Positions 45,052-54,005 of a stretch of 64,000 bases of DNA are shown here, in pieces (the stretch's first letter is position 1; every line of letters begins with the position of its first letter). The notes beneath the pieces are model-generated. The model did not search any database. It saw nothing but the letters and a program-made list of their open reading frames with translations, and was not told the origin of the DNA. The DNA is taken from contig JACOUL010000030.1 of NCBI GenBank assembly GCA_016177875.1, positions 1-64,000 of the forward strand. The letters run 5' to 3'. The stretch comes from Burkholderiales bacterium (lineage in GTDB: Bacteria > Pseudomonadota > Gammaproteobacteria > Burkholderiales > Burkholderiaceae_D). Both the position numbers and the translations under genes were made by a program.

Positions 45052-46059
45052 TCAGAAGTTGGCGAATTCGCCGCCCGGCATTTCAAGATTCGTGAATTCC
45101 GCGTCCGAGCGGTCAATGAGTTTTTTGATCAACTCCGCACCGACCAGATTGTCGCCGGAACTGTATTCGTTATCGATGTGGTGCAGCGTCGTTTTGCTCC
45201 ACCACGGATGGATCTTGTAGTAATCGCCCAAGTCTTCGGTACGCACCAGCTCCTCTTCAGTCAGCATGATTTCATTGAGTTTCTCGCCCGGCAGCAAGCC
45301 AATGATGTCATATTCAAGCGGCTTGCCGGCTTCTTCACTCAGAATGGCAGCCATGTCGACGATGCGCGCGGCAGGCGCTTTTCGCACGAAGATCTCGCCG
45401 CCTTGCTGATGCTCGGCCGCATACAAAACCAGATCGATGGCATCGTTCAAGGTCAGCAAGAAGCGCGTCATGCGCTCATCGGTGATGCGCAGGCGCTGGC
45501 CCGAAGCCAGCAAGCGGCGAAACAAGGGAACGACCGATCCGCGTGAACGCAACACATTTCCATAACGTACGCAGGCAAAGCGCGTCCCTTTGTTCAATCG
45601 ACTCTGGTTACCGCGCAATACGATCCGTTCCTGAAGAGCCTTGGTCATGCCCATCACGTTCACCGGCTTGACCGCCTTGTCGGTGCTGACCATGATGAAT
45701 GATTCGAGCTCGTTGCGCAGCGCCGCATCGACCACGTTTTGCGCACCGGTGACATTGGTGTGAATCGCTTCGTGAATGAACTCTTCGCAGGTAGGCACTT
45801 GCTTCAGCGCCGCGGCATGGAACATGATGTCGATGCCGGCCATGGCTTCATCGAGACGCTCGGGGTTGCGCACGTCGCCGATGACGAAAGAAAGATTACT
45901 GCGCCCACGATAGAAGACGCGCATATCGTGCTGCTTCTTTTCGTCTCGGCTCAATACGCGTACTTCTTTGGTGCCGAGATCAAGCAGACGACGTACGATG
46001 AAATTACCGAAGGAACCTGTGCCGCCGGTGACCAGTACCCGCTTTTGTGAATAGTCCAT
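45052..46059 (-). CDS. UDP-GlcNAc 4,6-dehydratase (PseB/CapE/FnlA-like, polysaccharide biosynthesis protein)
   Basis: The 335-residue extended SDR lacks membrane helices and so is of the short, soluble PseB/CapE type. Landmarks are the NADP motif TGGTGSFG at 11-18, HAAALKQVP at 81-89, STDKAV at 125-130, and MGMTK at 136-140, where Met replaces the usual Tyr of SDRs while Lys140 remains, exactly as in this family. It makes a UDP-4-keto-6-deoxy amino sugar, with or without 5-epimerisation, from UDP-GlcNAc. It heads the five-gene minus-strand operon that continues with two aminotransferases and two acetyltransferases. Which epimer it makes cannot be told by eye. Confidence 0.87.
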   Translation of the reverse strand: MDYSQKRVLVTGGTGSFGNFIVRRLLDLGTKEVRVLSRDEKKQHDMRVFYRGRSNLSFVIGDVRNPERLDEAMAGIDIMFHAAALKQVPTCEEFIHEAIHTNVTGAQNVVDAALRNELESFIMVSTDKAVKPVNVMGMTKALQERIVLRGNQSRLNKGTRFACVRYGNVLRSRGSVVPLFRRLLASGQRLRITDERMTRFLLTLNDAIDLVLYAAEHQQGGEIFVRKAPAARIVDMAAILSEEAGKPLEYDIIGLLPGEKLNEIMLTEEELVRTEDLGDYYKIHPWWSKTTLHHIDNEYSSGDNLVGAELIKKLIDRSDAEFTNLEMPGGEFANF

Positions 46060-46134
46060 GAACTGTTTATACCAATTGCATCAATAACATTGACGGCGCC
46101 CGAATCGCCAGTTTTATGGAAGTATACCCATACT

Positions 46135-47010
46135 ATGAATTACGTTGGCCGTTTCGCCCCTTCTCCCACAGGACCGCTGCATGCAGGGTCTCTGGTTGCG
46201 GCTATGGCAAGTTATTTGGATGCTAAGGCCCACCATGGCCTTTGGCGCCTGCGCATGGAAGACGTCGACGAAGCCCGGACCGTTCCCGGCGCGGCCGATG
46301 CAATTCTGCAAGCCTTGGCAACACTGGGAATGCAATGGGACGGTGAAGTCGTTTGGCAATCCACGCGCAAAGCGCTCTATGCAGCGGCAGCGGAACGGCT
46401 GGCTTCTCATACCTATTTCTGTGGATGCACGCGACGCGAAATCGCCGATTCGCGTATCGGCATCGCTGCCGACGGGGCTGACGTTTACCCGGGCACTTGC
46501 CGCAAGGGCTTGGCCATCGGCAAGCATGCGCGAGCGTTGCGGATACGCGTGCCTGCACAAGACGAACCCAATGAATGCATTTCCTTTCAAGACCGCTGCT
46601 TAGGGGAACTTGTTCAGCACCTGGCAACAGAGGTCGGCGACTTCGTATTAAAGCGGGCCGACGGCTTCTGGGCCTACCAGCTGGCAGTCATAGTAGATGA
46701 TGATGATCAAGACATCACCCACGTCGTGCGTGGCGCCGATCTGCTTGAATCTACGCCTCGGCAAATTTATCTACAGCGGCTTTTGCAAGTACCCACACCG
46801 TCCTATCTGCATGTTCCTGTTGTTACCAACCATGCAGGAGAGAAACTATCGAAACAGACCGGTGCAACGGCGCTCGACCTTACGAATCCGCTGGAAGAAC
46901 TAGCGCGGTCAGCGCGTTTTCTAAAACTGCCGATTTCTGCATCCGATTCCTTGACTCATTTCTGGGAACAAGCAACTGCCGAATGGGCAAAACGCTTTCT
47001 GGAAAAATGA
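46135..47010 (+). CDS. gluQ: Glutamyl-Q tRNA(Asp) synthetase
   Basis: The 291-residue protein is a shortened glutamyl-tRNA synthetase without the anticodon-binding domain. It attaches glutamate to queuosine in tRNA-Asp. The start is the ATG at 46135 (MNYVGRFAPSPTGPLHAGSL), which carries the HIGH-type motif; the longer reading adds residues with no family counterpart. A zinc site is suggested by CGCTRRE and, after Tyr, GTC. The KMSKS-equivalent EKLSKQTGA lies near 234-242. It is divergent from the dehydratase and ends directly against the converging rhlE gene. This marks the return to core genes after the glycan region. Confidence 0.92.
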   Translation: MNYVGRFAPSPTGPLHAGSLVAAMASYLDAKAHHGLWRLRMEDVDEARTVPGAADAILQALATLGMQWDGEVVWQSTRKALYAAAAERLASHTYFCGCTRREIADSRIGIAADGADVYPGTCRKGLAIGKHARALRIRVPAQDEPNECISFQDRCLGELVQHLATEVGDFVLKRADGFWAYQLAVIVDDDDQDITHVVRGADLLESTPRQIYLQRLLQVPTPSYLHVPVVTNHAGEKLSKQTGATALDLTNPLEELARSARFLKLPISASDSLTHFWEQATAEWAKRFLEK

Positions 47011-48438
47011 CTATCTCTTGCGCGTACCGCCCAATAAGGCCGCGACTTTAGTCTTTTGCGGTTTAGCCGTGACAGGCTTAGAATCCGCTTCTTTATTCTC
47101 AGTCACCGGCGCAGGTTGCGACGGCTCGTAGGGTTTGAGGAACCAAGGGTCGACTTTTTCTTTGCGAGGTGTCGGCGTATAGGTCGGACGTCCTTGACCG
47201 CTGCGCTGCGCCTCTTCGCGCCGCGGACTGCGTTCGGCGCGATGATGGGTCGGCGCTTGCAATCCTTCGAGCAACACCGGCGTCAGCTTTTGCTTAATGA
47301 GTTTTTCGATATCTACCAGCAAACGCGCGTCCTGGCTCGTCAACAAAGAAATGGCATCGCCGGATGCGCCCGCGCGACCGGTGCGGCCGATGCGATGTAC
47401 GTAATCCTCTGCGCTATAGGGAAGATCGTAATTGATCACGCACGGCAGCTCGGCGATGTCCAAGCCGCGTGCCGCAACGTCGGTCGCCACCAATACCTCA
47501 ACTTCGCCGCGCTTAAAAGCTTCCAATGCCGCCATTCGCTCCGCTTGCGATTTGTCGCCATGAATCGCGGAAGCCTTCACGCCTTGCTTTTCCAATTCAC
47601 GCGCCAGGCGCGATGCGCCGATCTTGGTGTTAGAGAAGACGATAACTTGCTTGAGATTGCGTTCGCGGATGATGTGAGCCACCGCATCGCGCTTGGCATC
47701 CGCCTCGACCTTGTAGACAATCTGCGTGACATTATCGGCAGTTGCATTGCTGCGCGCGACTTCGATGGTGATCGGGCTCTTCAAGAAACTGCCCGCCAGC
47801 TTTTTAATCTCGGGCGAGAACGTAGCCGAAAACATCAAACTCTGGCGCTGCTTTGGCAACAAGTTGATGATGCGCTGCAGATCAGGCAAGAAACCCATAT
47901 CCAGCATACGGTCAGCCTCGTCCAGCACCAGGATCTGAACTTGAGACAAATTCACCGACTTTTGCTGCACATGGTCAAGCAAGCGACCGGGAGTAGCAAT
48001 CAGAATCTCAATTCCGGCACGCAACGCTGCAGTTTGCGGCGCCAAGTCGACGCCGCCGAACACCACGGTCGAACGCAAGGGTGTGTGGCGGGAATACGCC
48101 TTCACATTATCCGCCACTTGATCAGCCAATTCACGCGTCGGCGTCAGTATCAATGCACGAACCGGGTGACGCGCCGGCGATGCGCTGGTATTGGCGTTTG
48201 CGAGCAATAACTGAATGATCGGTAGCGAGAAACCGGCGGTCTTGCCGGTGCCGGTTTGCGCCGCGCCCATGACGTCGCGGCCTTGCAGCACAATGGGAAT
48301 GGCTTGCGCCTGAATCGGCGTCGGGTTGACGTAACCTTGGTCGGCCAGCGCGCGCAAAATGTCGGCGGACAGTCCGAAATCTGCAAAGCGAACTGCCGCT
48401 GACGTTTCTTGCTGAGTAACGGACTGATTATCGGACAT
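47011..48438 (-). CDS. rhlE: DEAD-box RNA helicase, RhlE type
   Basis: The 475-residue helicase has all core motifs: Q motif region FADFGLSADILRALADQGY with PTPIQ, motif I AQTGTGKT at 60-67, PTRELADQ, DEAD at 173-176, SAT at 204-206, and HRIGRTGRAG. The tail after about 375 is basic and disordered (RAERSPRREEAQRSGQGR), typical for RNA binding. It remodels RNA, for instance during ribosome assembly and decay. The start codon lies only 6 bases beyond the 3' end of a tRNA gene, and the best Shine-Dalgarno match, GGGAGG, is inside that tRNA, so translation may depend on how the transcript is processed. Confidence 0.9.
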   Translation of the reverse strand: MSDNQSVTQQETSAAVRFADFGLSADILRALADQGYVNPTPIQAQAIPIVLQGRDVMGAAQTGTGKTAGFSLPIIQLLLANANTSASPARHPVRALILTPTRELADQVADNVKAYSRHTPLRSTVVFGGVDLAPQTAALRAGIEILIATPGRLLDHVQQKSVNLSQVQILVLDEADRMLDMGFLPDLQRIINLLPKQRQSLMFSATFSPEIKKLAGSFLKSPITIEVARSNATADNVTQIVYKVEADAKRDAVAHIIRERNLKQVIVFSNTKIGASRLARELEKQGVKASAIHGDKSQAERMAALEAFKRGEVEVLVATDVAARGLDIAELPCVINYDLPYSAEDYVHRIGRTGRAGASGDAISLLTSQDARLLVDIEKLIKQKLTPVLLEGLQAPTHHRAERSPRREEAQRSGQGRPTYTPTPRKEKVDPWFLKPYEPSQPAPVTENKEADSKPVTAKPQKTKVAALLGGTRKR

Positions 48439-48444
48439 ATATTC

Positions 48445-48523
<79 letters not shown>

Positions 48524-48539
48524 GTTAACCCTCGAAAAA

Positions 48540-51035
48540 TTAACTGCCTTCTAGGAAGCTCTTAAGTTTGTCAGAGCGCGACGGATGACGCAGCTTGCGC
48601 AAGGCCTTGGCTTCTATTTGGCGAATGCGTTCACGCGTCACATCAAATTGTTTACCTACCTCTTCCAACGTGTGGTCGGTCGACATCTCAATACCGAAAC
48701 GCATGCGCAAAACTTTCGCTTCGCGCGGCGTTAACGAATCCAATACATCCTTGACCACGCCGCGCATCGAGGCATGTAGCGCTGCATCGGCCGGCGCCAA
48801 GGTATTGTTATCCTCGATAAAGTCGCCCAGATGCGAATCGTCGTCGTCGCCAATCGGCGTCTCCATCGAAATCGGTTCTTTCGCGATCTTCATGATCTTG
48901 CGGATCTTGTCTTCCGGCATTTCCATCTTGACCGCGAGCGTAGCCGGATCGGGTTCGGCGCCGGTCTCTTGCAAGATTTGGCGCGAGATGCGATTCATCT
49001 TGTTGATGGTTTCAATCATATGCACCGGAATACGGATGGTGCGTGCCTGATCCGCGATAGAACGCGTGATCGCCTGGCGAATCCACCAAGTCGCATAGGT
49101 CGAGAATTTGTAACCGCGACGATATTCGAATTTATCCACTGCCTTCATCAAACCGATATTGCCTTCCTGGATGAGATCGAGGAATTGCAAACCGCGGTTG
49201 GTGTATTTCTTCGCAATCGAGATTACCAGGCGAAGGTTAGCTTCAGTCATCTCACGCTTGGCCTTGCGCGCCTTCATCTCGCCAGCAGCCATTTGCTTGT
49301 TGATATTGCGTAGATCGGGCAGTGGCAACACGACGCGCGCCTGCAAGTCGATCAGTTTCTGTTGCAGCTCCTTGATGGTCGGCACATTGCGACCAAGGAT
49401 AGCGCTATACGCCTGAGCACCGGCAACCTCACCATCAATCCAATCCAGATTGGTTTCATTACCCGGGAAGACTTTGATGAAGTGGCTTCGCGGCATGCCG
49501 CACTTGTTGACGGCCACATCGAGAATTTGTTTTTCAATGTGACGTACTTCATCGACTTGGCCGCGCAAGGTGTCGCACAGCTTTTCAACGAACTTAGCTG
49601 TGAAGCGAATGCCGAGCAATTCATTGGAAATAGTTTCTTGCGCCTTGACGTAAGGCTTAGAGTTATAGCCTTCTTTCTCGAAGGATCTGCGCATCTTCTC
49701 GAATTGAGACGAGATCAGCGCAAATTTTTCCATCGATTCACGCTTCAATTGCTCGAGTTGTTCGGCGGAGAATCCTGCTGCGCCACCTGCTGCGCCTTCC
49801 TCCTCCTCTTCTTCCTCTTCCTCTTCTTCCTCTTCCTCTTCTTCTTCGGCTGCTGCGAGTTCTGCATCGCTTCCGGCGTTCAAGTCAACCATGCCATCGA
49901 CGATTTCATCGATCTTGATTTCTTCCTTCTCGACGCGCTCGGCGACAGCAAGAATTTCGGCGATGGTGGTCGGGCAGGCGGAGATTGCCTGGATCATGTC
50001 CTTCAGGCCTTCTTCGATACGCTTAGCGATTTCAATTTCGCCTTCGCGCGTCAAGAGTTCAACCGAACCCATCTCGCGCATGTACATACGTACCGGATCG
50101 GTCGTGCGGCCGAAATCGGAATCGACGGTCGACAAAGCAGCTTCTGCAGCGGCCTCAGCATCTTCATCGGTAGCGACGGTGGCTACGTTATCCGATAACA
50201 GCAAGGTCTCGGCATCAGGGGCATGCTCGTAGACGGCGATACCCATATCGTTGAAGGTGCCGATGATGCCGTCGATCGCTTCCGGATCGACAATATTTTC
50301 CGGCAGATGGTCATTGATCTCGGAATACGTCAAGAAGCCGCGCTCTTTACCGAGCTTGATCAGGTTCTTCAGTTTTTGACGACGACGCTCGAGTTCCTCT
50401 TCCGTCGCTTCCGTATCGGAAGAGAATGCATCTTTCAGCAAAGCTTTTTCTTTCGCCTTGCGATCTTTAGCGCGTGCTTTATCGGCAGCTTTTAACTCCG
50501 CACGCTCGACCGCATTCAATGCGGCGACTTCATCGTTTTCCGGCTGAAAATCTTTAGGTTTACGGCCACGACGTCCAGGTACTTTCACGCTCGGCAAAAC
50601 ATACCCGGAGGTGTCGATCGCTGCCAAAGCTGCCGCATCAGTTGTTTGACTCACTGGTGCTACAGCGCCTACGGCCAGTTTTGCTTCCGCCTTGCTGGCC
50701 TTTGCGGATTTACTTGCTTCAGATTTTTTCGTCACGGTTACTTGAGTTGCTACGGACGCAGCATTAGCTGTGCCCTTGGATGTCGGTTTCGCTGCTTTCG
50801 GAGCGGGCTTCGATGCAGCTTTGCTTACTGACTTAGATTGGGCTGAGCCAGTCTTCGTCAAGGTTTTTGCAGTCGATTTCACGGCTTTTCCCACGGGCGC
50901 TGCAGCCTTTGACTTACTAGCGGGCGTGGCGGCTGCAGTTTTCTTTGTAACTGACTTCGCGGCAGTTTTGCCAGATGCGGGTTTGACAGTTTTTGCTGCG
51001 GAGGATTTCGCAGATTTCTTTACTGAATTCGCCAT
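48540..51035 (-). CDS. rpoD: Primary sigma factor RpoD (sigma-70)
   Basis: This 831-residue protein is the housekeeping sigma factor. The core is standard: region 1.1 ([20 protein letters not shown]), region 1.2 ([20 protein letters not shown]), a non-conserved region, region 2 ([39 protein letters not shown]), region 3, and region 4 ([20 protein letters not shown]). It is longer than the E. coli protein because of a Lys/Ala/Ser-rich tail of about 130 residues at the start, akin to histone H1-like repeats, and a run of 17 Glu (bases 49797-49847) in the non-conserved region. It follows dnaG by 185 bases containing an extended -10 promoter match, and is followed by the tRNA. Confidence 0.97.
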   Translation of the reverse strand: MANSVKKSAKSSAAKTVKPASGKTAAKSVTKKTAAATPASKSKAAAPVGKAVKSTAKTLTKTGSAQSKSVSKAASKPAPKAAKPTSKGTANAASVATQVTVTKKSEASKSAKASKAEAKLAVGAVAPVSQTTDAAALAAIDTSGYVLPSVKVPGRRGRKPKDFQPENDEVAALNAVERAELKAADKARAKDRKAKEKALLKDAFSSDTEATEEELERRRQKLKNLIKLGKERGFLTYSEINDHLPENIVDPEAIDGIIGTFNDMGIAVYEHAPDAETLLLSDNVATVATDEDAEAAAEAALSTVDSDFGRTTDPVRMYMREMGSVELLTREGEIEIAKRIEEGLKDMIQAISACPTTIAEILAVAERVEKEEIKIDEIVDGMVDLNAGSDAELAAAEEEEEEEEEEEEEEEEEGAAGGAAGFSAEQLEQLKRESMEKFALISSQFEKMRRSFEKEGYNSKPYVKAQETISNELLGIRFTAKFVEKLCDTLRGQVDEVRHIEKQILDVAVNKCGMPRSHFIKVFPGNETNLDWIDGEVAGAQAYSAILGRNVPTIKELQQKLIDLQARVVLPLPDLRNINKQMAAGEMKARKAKREMTEANLRLVISIAKKYTNRGLQFLDLIQEGNIGLMKAVDKFEYRRGYKFSTYATWWIRQAITRSIADQARTIRIPVHMIETINKMNRISRQILQETGAEPDPATLAVKMEMPEDKIRKIMKIAKEPISMETPIGDDDDSHLGDFIEDNNTLAPADAALHASMRGVVKDVLDSLTPREAKVLRMRFGIEMSTDHTLEEVGKQFDVTRERIRQIEAKALRKLRHPSRSDKLKSFLEGS

Positions 51036-51174
51036 GGAATCAACTTAAAAAATTAGAGGTTACTTTTGCGATGCGGTTCAGGCTGGCACCTGCCGCCGTT
51101 CTATTTTTTTTCATTCACGAGTATTTTTGACCGCACGAAACGGTTAAGCTAAGCCCTTGAATCAAAAGCTTTTA

Positions 51175-51183
51175 ATTCTAGCA
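51175..51183 (-). promoter_or_regulatory. Candidate extended -10 promoter before rpoD
   Basis: On the minus strand, TGCTAGAAT is an extended -10 box (TGN plus TAGAAT) about 140 bases before rpoD, in the dnaG-rpoD gap. No good -35 box is present, as is common for extended -10 promoters. The same nine bases occur before rpsU. Confidence 0.4.
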
Positions 51184-51220
51184 CATGGAAGGATATTCCT
51201 CTAGCGCCACACATAAATGT

Positions 51221-53017
51221 TTATTTTTTCGCAAGCTCCGCCTCTCCCTGACGACGCAGTTGCTCCTGTTGCAACATTAAGTCACGAAAACGCTGTCTCG
51301 CCGCCTCGTCTCGCAAACCGGAAGCAGCCAACTGATCTAATTCGGACTTCAAGATTTTCATTCTAGTCTGCCTTAGCGCACCGGCAAGTTCTAAAAGCGC
51401 CGTATCGAAATCCGACTCTTGCTCAGTTGCAACTTCGGCAATTAATTCGTCGAACTCATCGCCCTGAGCGCGCAATTGCTCCACTAAAGTCGCAAAGCTC
51501 CCTTGCATGCCGATGGCGCGACTCGCCTCCACCAGCTTATTCAACATTTCCGCGCGATCAGGCGCCAATAACGCCAAGACCTCCAGCGCGGCTTGGTCGA
51601 ATTCCCCTACCAAGGCGGGATGCGCGACTAAAAGCCGCATGACTTGGCGCTCAAGTCCTACCGGCGCCGGACGGTTGGTGCGCGCCGGTGCGACACGGGT
51701 GCGCGCAACCGGCTTAGCCAATTCGAACAAAGCTTCGATCTCGGCCGGGGTCGAGTGGGTTAATTGCGCGAGGCTGCGCACGATTTGCAATCGCAGGCCG
51801 GAAGCGGGCATGGCTTGCAGCAGAGGCTTAGCCGCAAACTGCGCGCGTGCCCTCCCCTCCGGCGTGTTCAACGCACACTCCGCGGTAACTTCGTTGAGCA
51901 GGAATTGGGACAAAGGCATGGCGTTGCGAATCTCTTGCTCGAATGCCGCGCCGCCGAATTCGCGCACATAACTGTCAGGGTCATGCTCGGTCGGCAAAAA
52001 CAAAAATTTGATCGACTTGTTATCGCCGGCGTAAGGCAAGCACGCGTCGAGCGCGCGGCGCGCAGCACGGCGGCCGGCGGCATCGCCGTCGAAACTGAAA
52101 ACCACGTTGTCGGTTTGACGCAGCAGCTTTTGTACATGAATCGCGGTGCAAGCGGTGCCGAGCGTCGCCACCGCTTGCGGAAAACCCAGCTGCGCTAGAG
52201 CCACCACATCCATGTAGCCTTCAGTGACGAGCGCGTAGCCCGCTTCGCGAATAGCTTGCCGCGCTTCGAACAAACCATACAGCTCGCTCCCTTTTTGAAA
52301 CAAAGGCGTCTCAGGCGAGTTCAGGTATTTCGGTTCGCCTTGATCGAGCACGCGACCGCCGAAACCGATCACCTGCCCCTTGGCGTTCCGAATCGGGAAC
52401 ATGACGCGATCACGGAAGCGATCGTAACGCTTGCGGCCTGCGTTTTCCTCTTCACTTTTGTCGATCACCAGGCCCGCTTCAACCAAGGCCTGTTCCTGAT
52501 AATCGGAAAAAACTGCACGCAAATTGTCCCAGCCGTCAGGCGCATAACCTAGACCGAATTTGGCTGCGATTTCCCCTGTCAATCCGCGCCCTTTGAGGTA
52601 GCCGATGGCGCGCTGCTCGCCGCGCAATTGCTGACGGTAGTAATCGCAAGCGCGATTCATCACTTCGGACAATGCCAGACTTTTGGCTTGCTGTTCTGCG
52701 CGCTGGGCTGGCGGCAAGCGATCGTCGCTCTCGGGCACGATCATGCCGACGCTTTGCGATAACTCCTTCACCGCCTCGACGAAGCCGAGACCAGAATACT
52801 CCATCAAAAAACCGATGGCGGTTCCATGCGCGCCGCACCCGAAGCAGTGATAGAACTGCTTGGTCGGACTGACCGTAAAGCTGGGGGATTTTTCGTTATG
52901 GAAGGGACAGAGCCCCATGAAATTGGCGCCGCCCTTCTTCAGTTGCACGTAGCGCCCCACCACGTCGACAATGTCGACCCGGTTGAGCAAGTCCTGAATG
53001 TAGGATGAAGGGATCAC
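51221..53017 (-). CDS. dnaG: DNA primase DnaG
   Basis: The 598-residue primase synthesises RNA primers for replication. The N-terminal zinc-binding domain has C37, H40, C58 and C61 (CPFHNEKSPSF, YHCFGCGAHG). The RNA polymerase domain follows, with the TOPRIM motifs VTEGYMDVVAL and SFDGDAAGRRAAR and the DPDSYVREFG acidic motif. The C-terminal helicase-binding domain is rich in Ala and Leu. It lies 19 bases after yqeY and upstream of rpoD, in the macromolecular synthesis operon. The length is normal and no anomaly is seen. Confidence 0.97.
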   Translation of the reverse strand: MIPSSYIQDLLNRVDIVDVVGRYVQLKKGGANFMGLCPFHNEKSPSFTVSPTKQFYHCFGCGAHGTAIGFLMEYSGLGFVEAVKELSQSVGMIVPESDDRLPPAQRAEQQAKSLALSEVMNRACDYYRQQLRGEQRAIGYLKGRGLTGEIAAKFGLGYAPDGWDNLRAVFSDYQEQALVEAGLVIDKSEEENAGRKRYDRFRDRVMFPIRNAKGQVIGFGGRVLDQGEPKYLNSPETPLFQKGSELYGLFEARQAIREAGYALVTEGYMDVVALAQLGFPQAVATLGTACTAIHVQKLLRQTDNVVFSFDGDAAGRRAARRALDACLPYAGDNKSIKFLFLPTEHDPDSYVREFGGAAFEQEIRNAMPLSQFLLNEVTAECALNTPEGRARAQFAAKPLLQAMPASGLRLQIVRSLAQLTHSTPAEIEALFELAKPVARTRVAPARTNRPAPVGLERQVMRLLVAHPALVGEFDQAALEVLALLAPDRAEMLNKLVEASRAIGMQGSFATLVEQLRAQGDEFDELIAEVATEQESDFDTALLELAGALRQTRMKILKSELDQLAASGLRDEAARQRFRDLMLQQEQLRRQGEAELAKK

Positions 53018-53036
53018 GGCGCGCGCCGGGCGAATC

Positions 53037-53483
53037 TTATTTTGCGAGCGCCGCTTTGACCATGCCGGAGACTGCCGTCATGTCTGCGCGGCCCGCGAGT
53101 TTGGGCTTCAATACGCCCATCACCTTGCCCATGTCTTGCGGACCGGCGGCGCCGACGGCAGCAATAGCAGCATTCACTTCGGCTTGCACTTCCGCGTCCG
53201 ACAATGCGGCAGGCATGTAGACAGAAAGCACCGCCACTTCGGCCTTCTCGGCGTCGGCCAAATCCTGGCGTCCGCCGGCTTCGAATTGCGTGATCGAATC
53301 CTTGCGCTGCTTGATCATTTTTTCGATGATGGCAAGGATCAAAGTGTCGTCGAGCTCAATGCGTTCGTCGACTTCCTTTTGCTTCATCGCGGCTTGCAGC
53401 AGGCGAATCGTGCCCAGCTTGGCACTATCCTTGGCGCGCATCGCCGTCTTCATGTCTTCGGTGATTTGTTCTTTTAAGGCCAT
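53037..53483 (-). CDS. yqeY: GatB/YqeY domain protein
   Basis: The 148-residue protein is the stand-alone YqeY form of the tRNA-binding tail domain of GatB: MALKEQITEDMKTAMRAKDS, RLLQAAMKQKEVDERIELDD, the KQRKDSITQFEAGGRQDLAD stretch, and GPQDMGKVMGVLKPKLAGRA near the end. The family is thought to bind tRNA, but its job outside amidotransferases is not established. Its place between rpsU and dnaG is characteristic of betaproteobacteria and others. A repeat-bearing spacer of 212 bases separates it from rpsU. Confidence 0.93.
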   Translation of the reverse strand: MALKEQITEDMKTAMRAKDSAKLGTIRLLQAAMKQKEVDERIELDDTLILAIIEKMIKQRKDSITQFEAGGRQDLADAEKAEVAVLSVYMPAALSDAEVQAEVNAAIAAVGAAGPQDMGKVMGVLKPKLAGRADMTAVSGMVKAALAK

Positions 53484-53530
53484 GAGTTTCTCCGTATTGT
53501 TACGTCACGTCAGGTCAAAACCAAATAATG

Positions 53531-53620
53531 TTGGGGACAGAGTACCGCACTCCTAATTCGTTGAGGACAGAGTACCGCTTCGCTTAACTCAGTCCCCAAT
53601 ATAAAGAATTCAGTCCCACA
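53531..53620. repeat. Cluster of direct and inverted REP-like repeats
   Basis: TTGGGGACAGAGTACCGC (53531-53548) recurs with one change at 53561-53578, exactly 30 bases later. ACTCAGTCCCCAA at 53587-53599 is its inverted copy with one mismatch, and a weaker inverted copy lies near 53608-53619. This two-plus-two layout looks like the repeats that flank REP-associated transposases (RAYT), although no transposase is present here. It lies between the rpsU terminator and yqeY. Confidence 0.6.
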
Positions 53621-53627
53621 ATGCATA

Positions 53628-53659
53628 AAACCCGCTGCGGTCGTTTCCGGAGCGGGTTT
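53628..53659 (-). terminator. Terminator or attenuator after rpsU
   Basis: AAACCCGCT (53628-53636) pairs with AGCGGGTTT (53651-53659) in a 9-base stem around 14 bases that can pair further. On the minus strand it ends in TTTT, 37 bases after rpsU. E. coli also has an internal terminator between rpsU and dnaG, which lowers expression of the downstream genes. Confidence 0.75.
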
Positions 53660-53695
53660 CTCTAGGCTGCCGCACTGGGTGCGGAACGCCAGTAA

Positions 53696-53908
53696 TTAGT
53701 ACAGTTTCTTCGGCAACTGTTGGCTGCGCAAGCGCTTGTAGTGGCGCTTAACAGCAGCAGCGAGCTTACGCTTACGCTCAGCGGTCGGCTTCTCGTAAAA
53801 CTCGCGCGCACGCAACTCGGTCAACAGACCGGTTTTTTCAATGGTGCGCTTGAAGCGACGCATAGCGACTTCGAACGGCTCGTTTTCTTTCAGGCGAATG
53901 GTGGTCAT
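53696..53908 (-). CDS. rpsU: 30S ribosomal protein S21
   Basis: The 70-residue basic protein [20 protein letters not shown] with the continuing [20 protein letters not shown] is a clear S21, of normal length. It binds the 30S platform and takes part in translation initiation. It is the first gene of the macromolecular synthesis operon, followed by a terminator/attenuator and then yqeY, dnaG and rpoD. A good promoter lies about 35 bases upstream. The downstream spacer contains repeat elements that are not part of the ancestral operon. Confidence 0.97.
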   Translation of the reverse strand: MTTIRLKENEPFEVAMRRFKRTIEKTGLLTELRAREFYEKPTAERKRKLAAAVKRHYKRLRSQQLPKKLY

Positions 53909-53944
53909 GTAACGATCAAGCCAAAAATTTATGGAAAGACGGCG

Positions 53945-53973
53945 ATTCTAGCAGTTCCAGCCGCTCTTGGGAA
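53945..53973 (-). promoter_or_regulatory. Promoter of rpsU
   Basis: On the minus strand, TTCCCA (53973-53968) and TAGAAT (53950-53945) are 17 bases apart, and TGC directly before the -10 makes it an extended -10 box. The start codon is 36 bases after the -10 box. Confidence 0.5.
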
Positions 53974-54005
53974 GAAGTAAAAACGATTCAATTACCCTTT
54001 GGCAA

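Noticed and set aside
47056..48210. 384-residue open frame opposite rhlE
   Set aside because: It is an antisense shadow of a complete DEAD-box helicase, without domain features.
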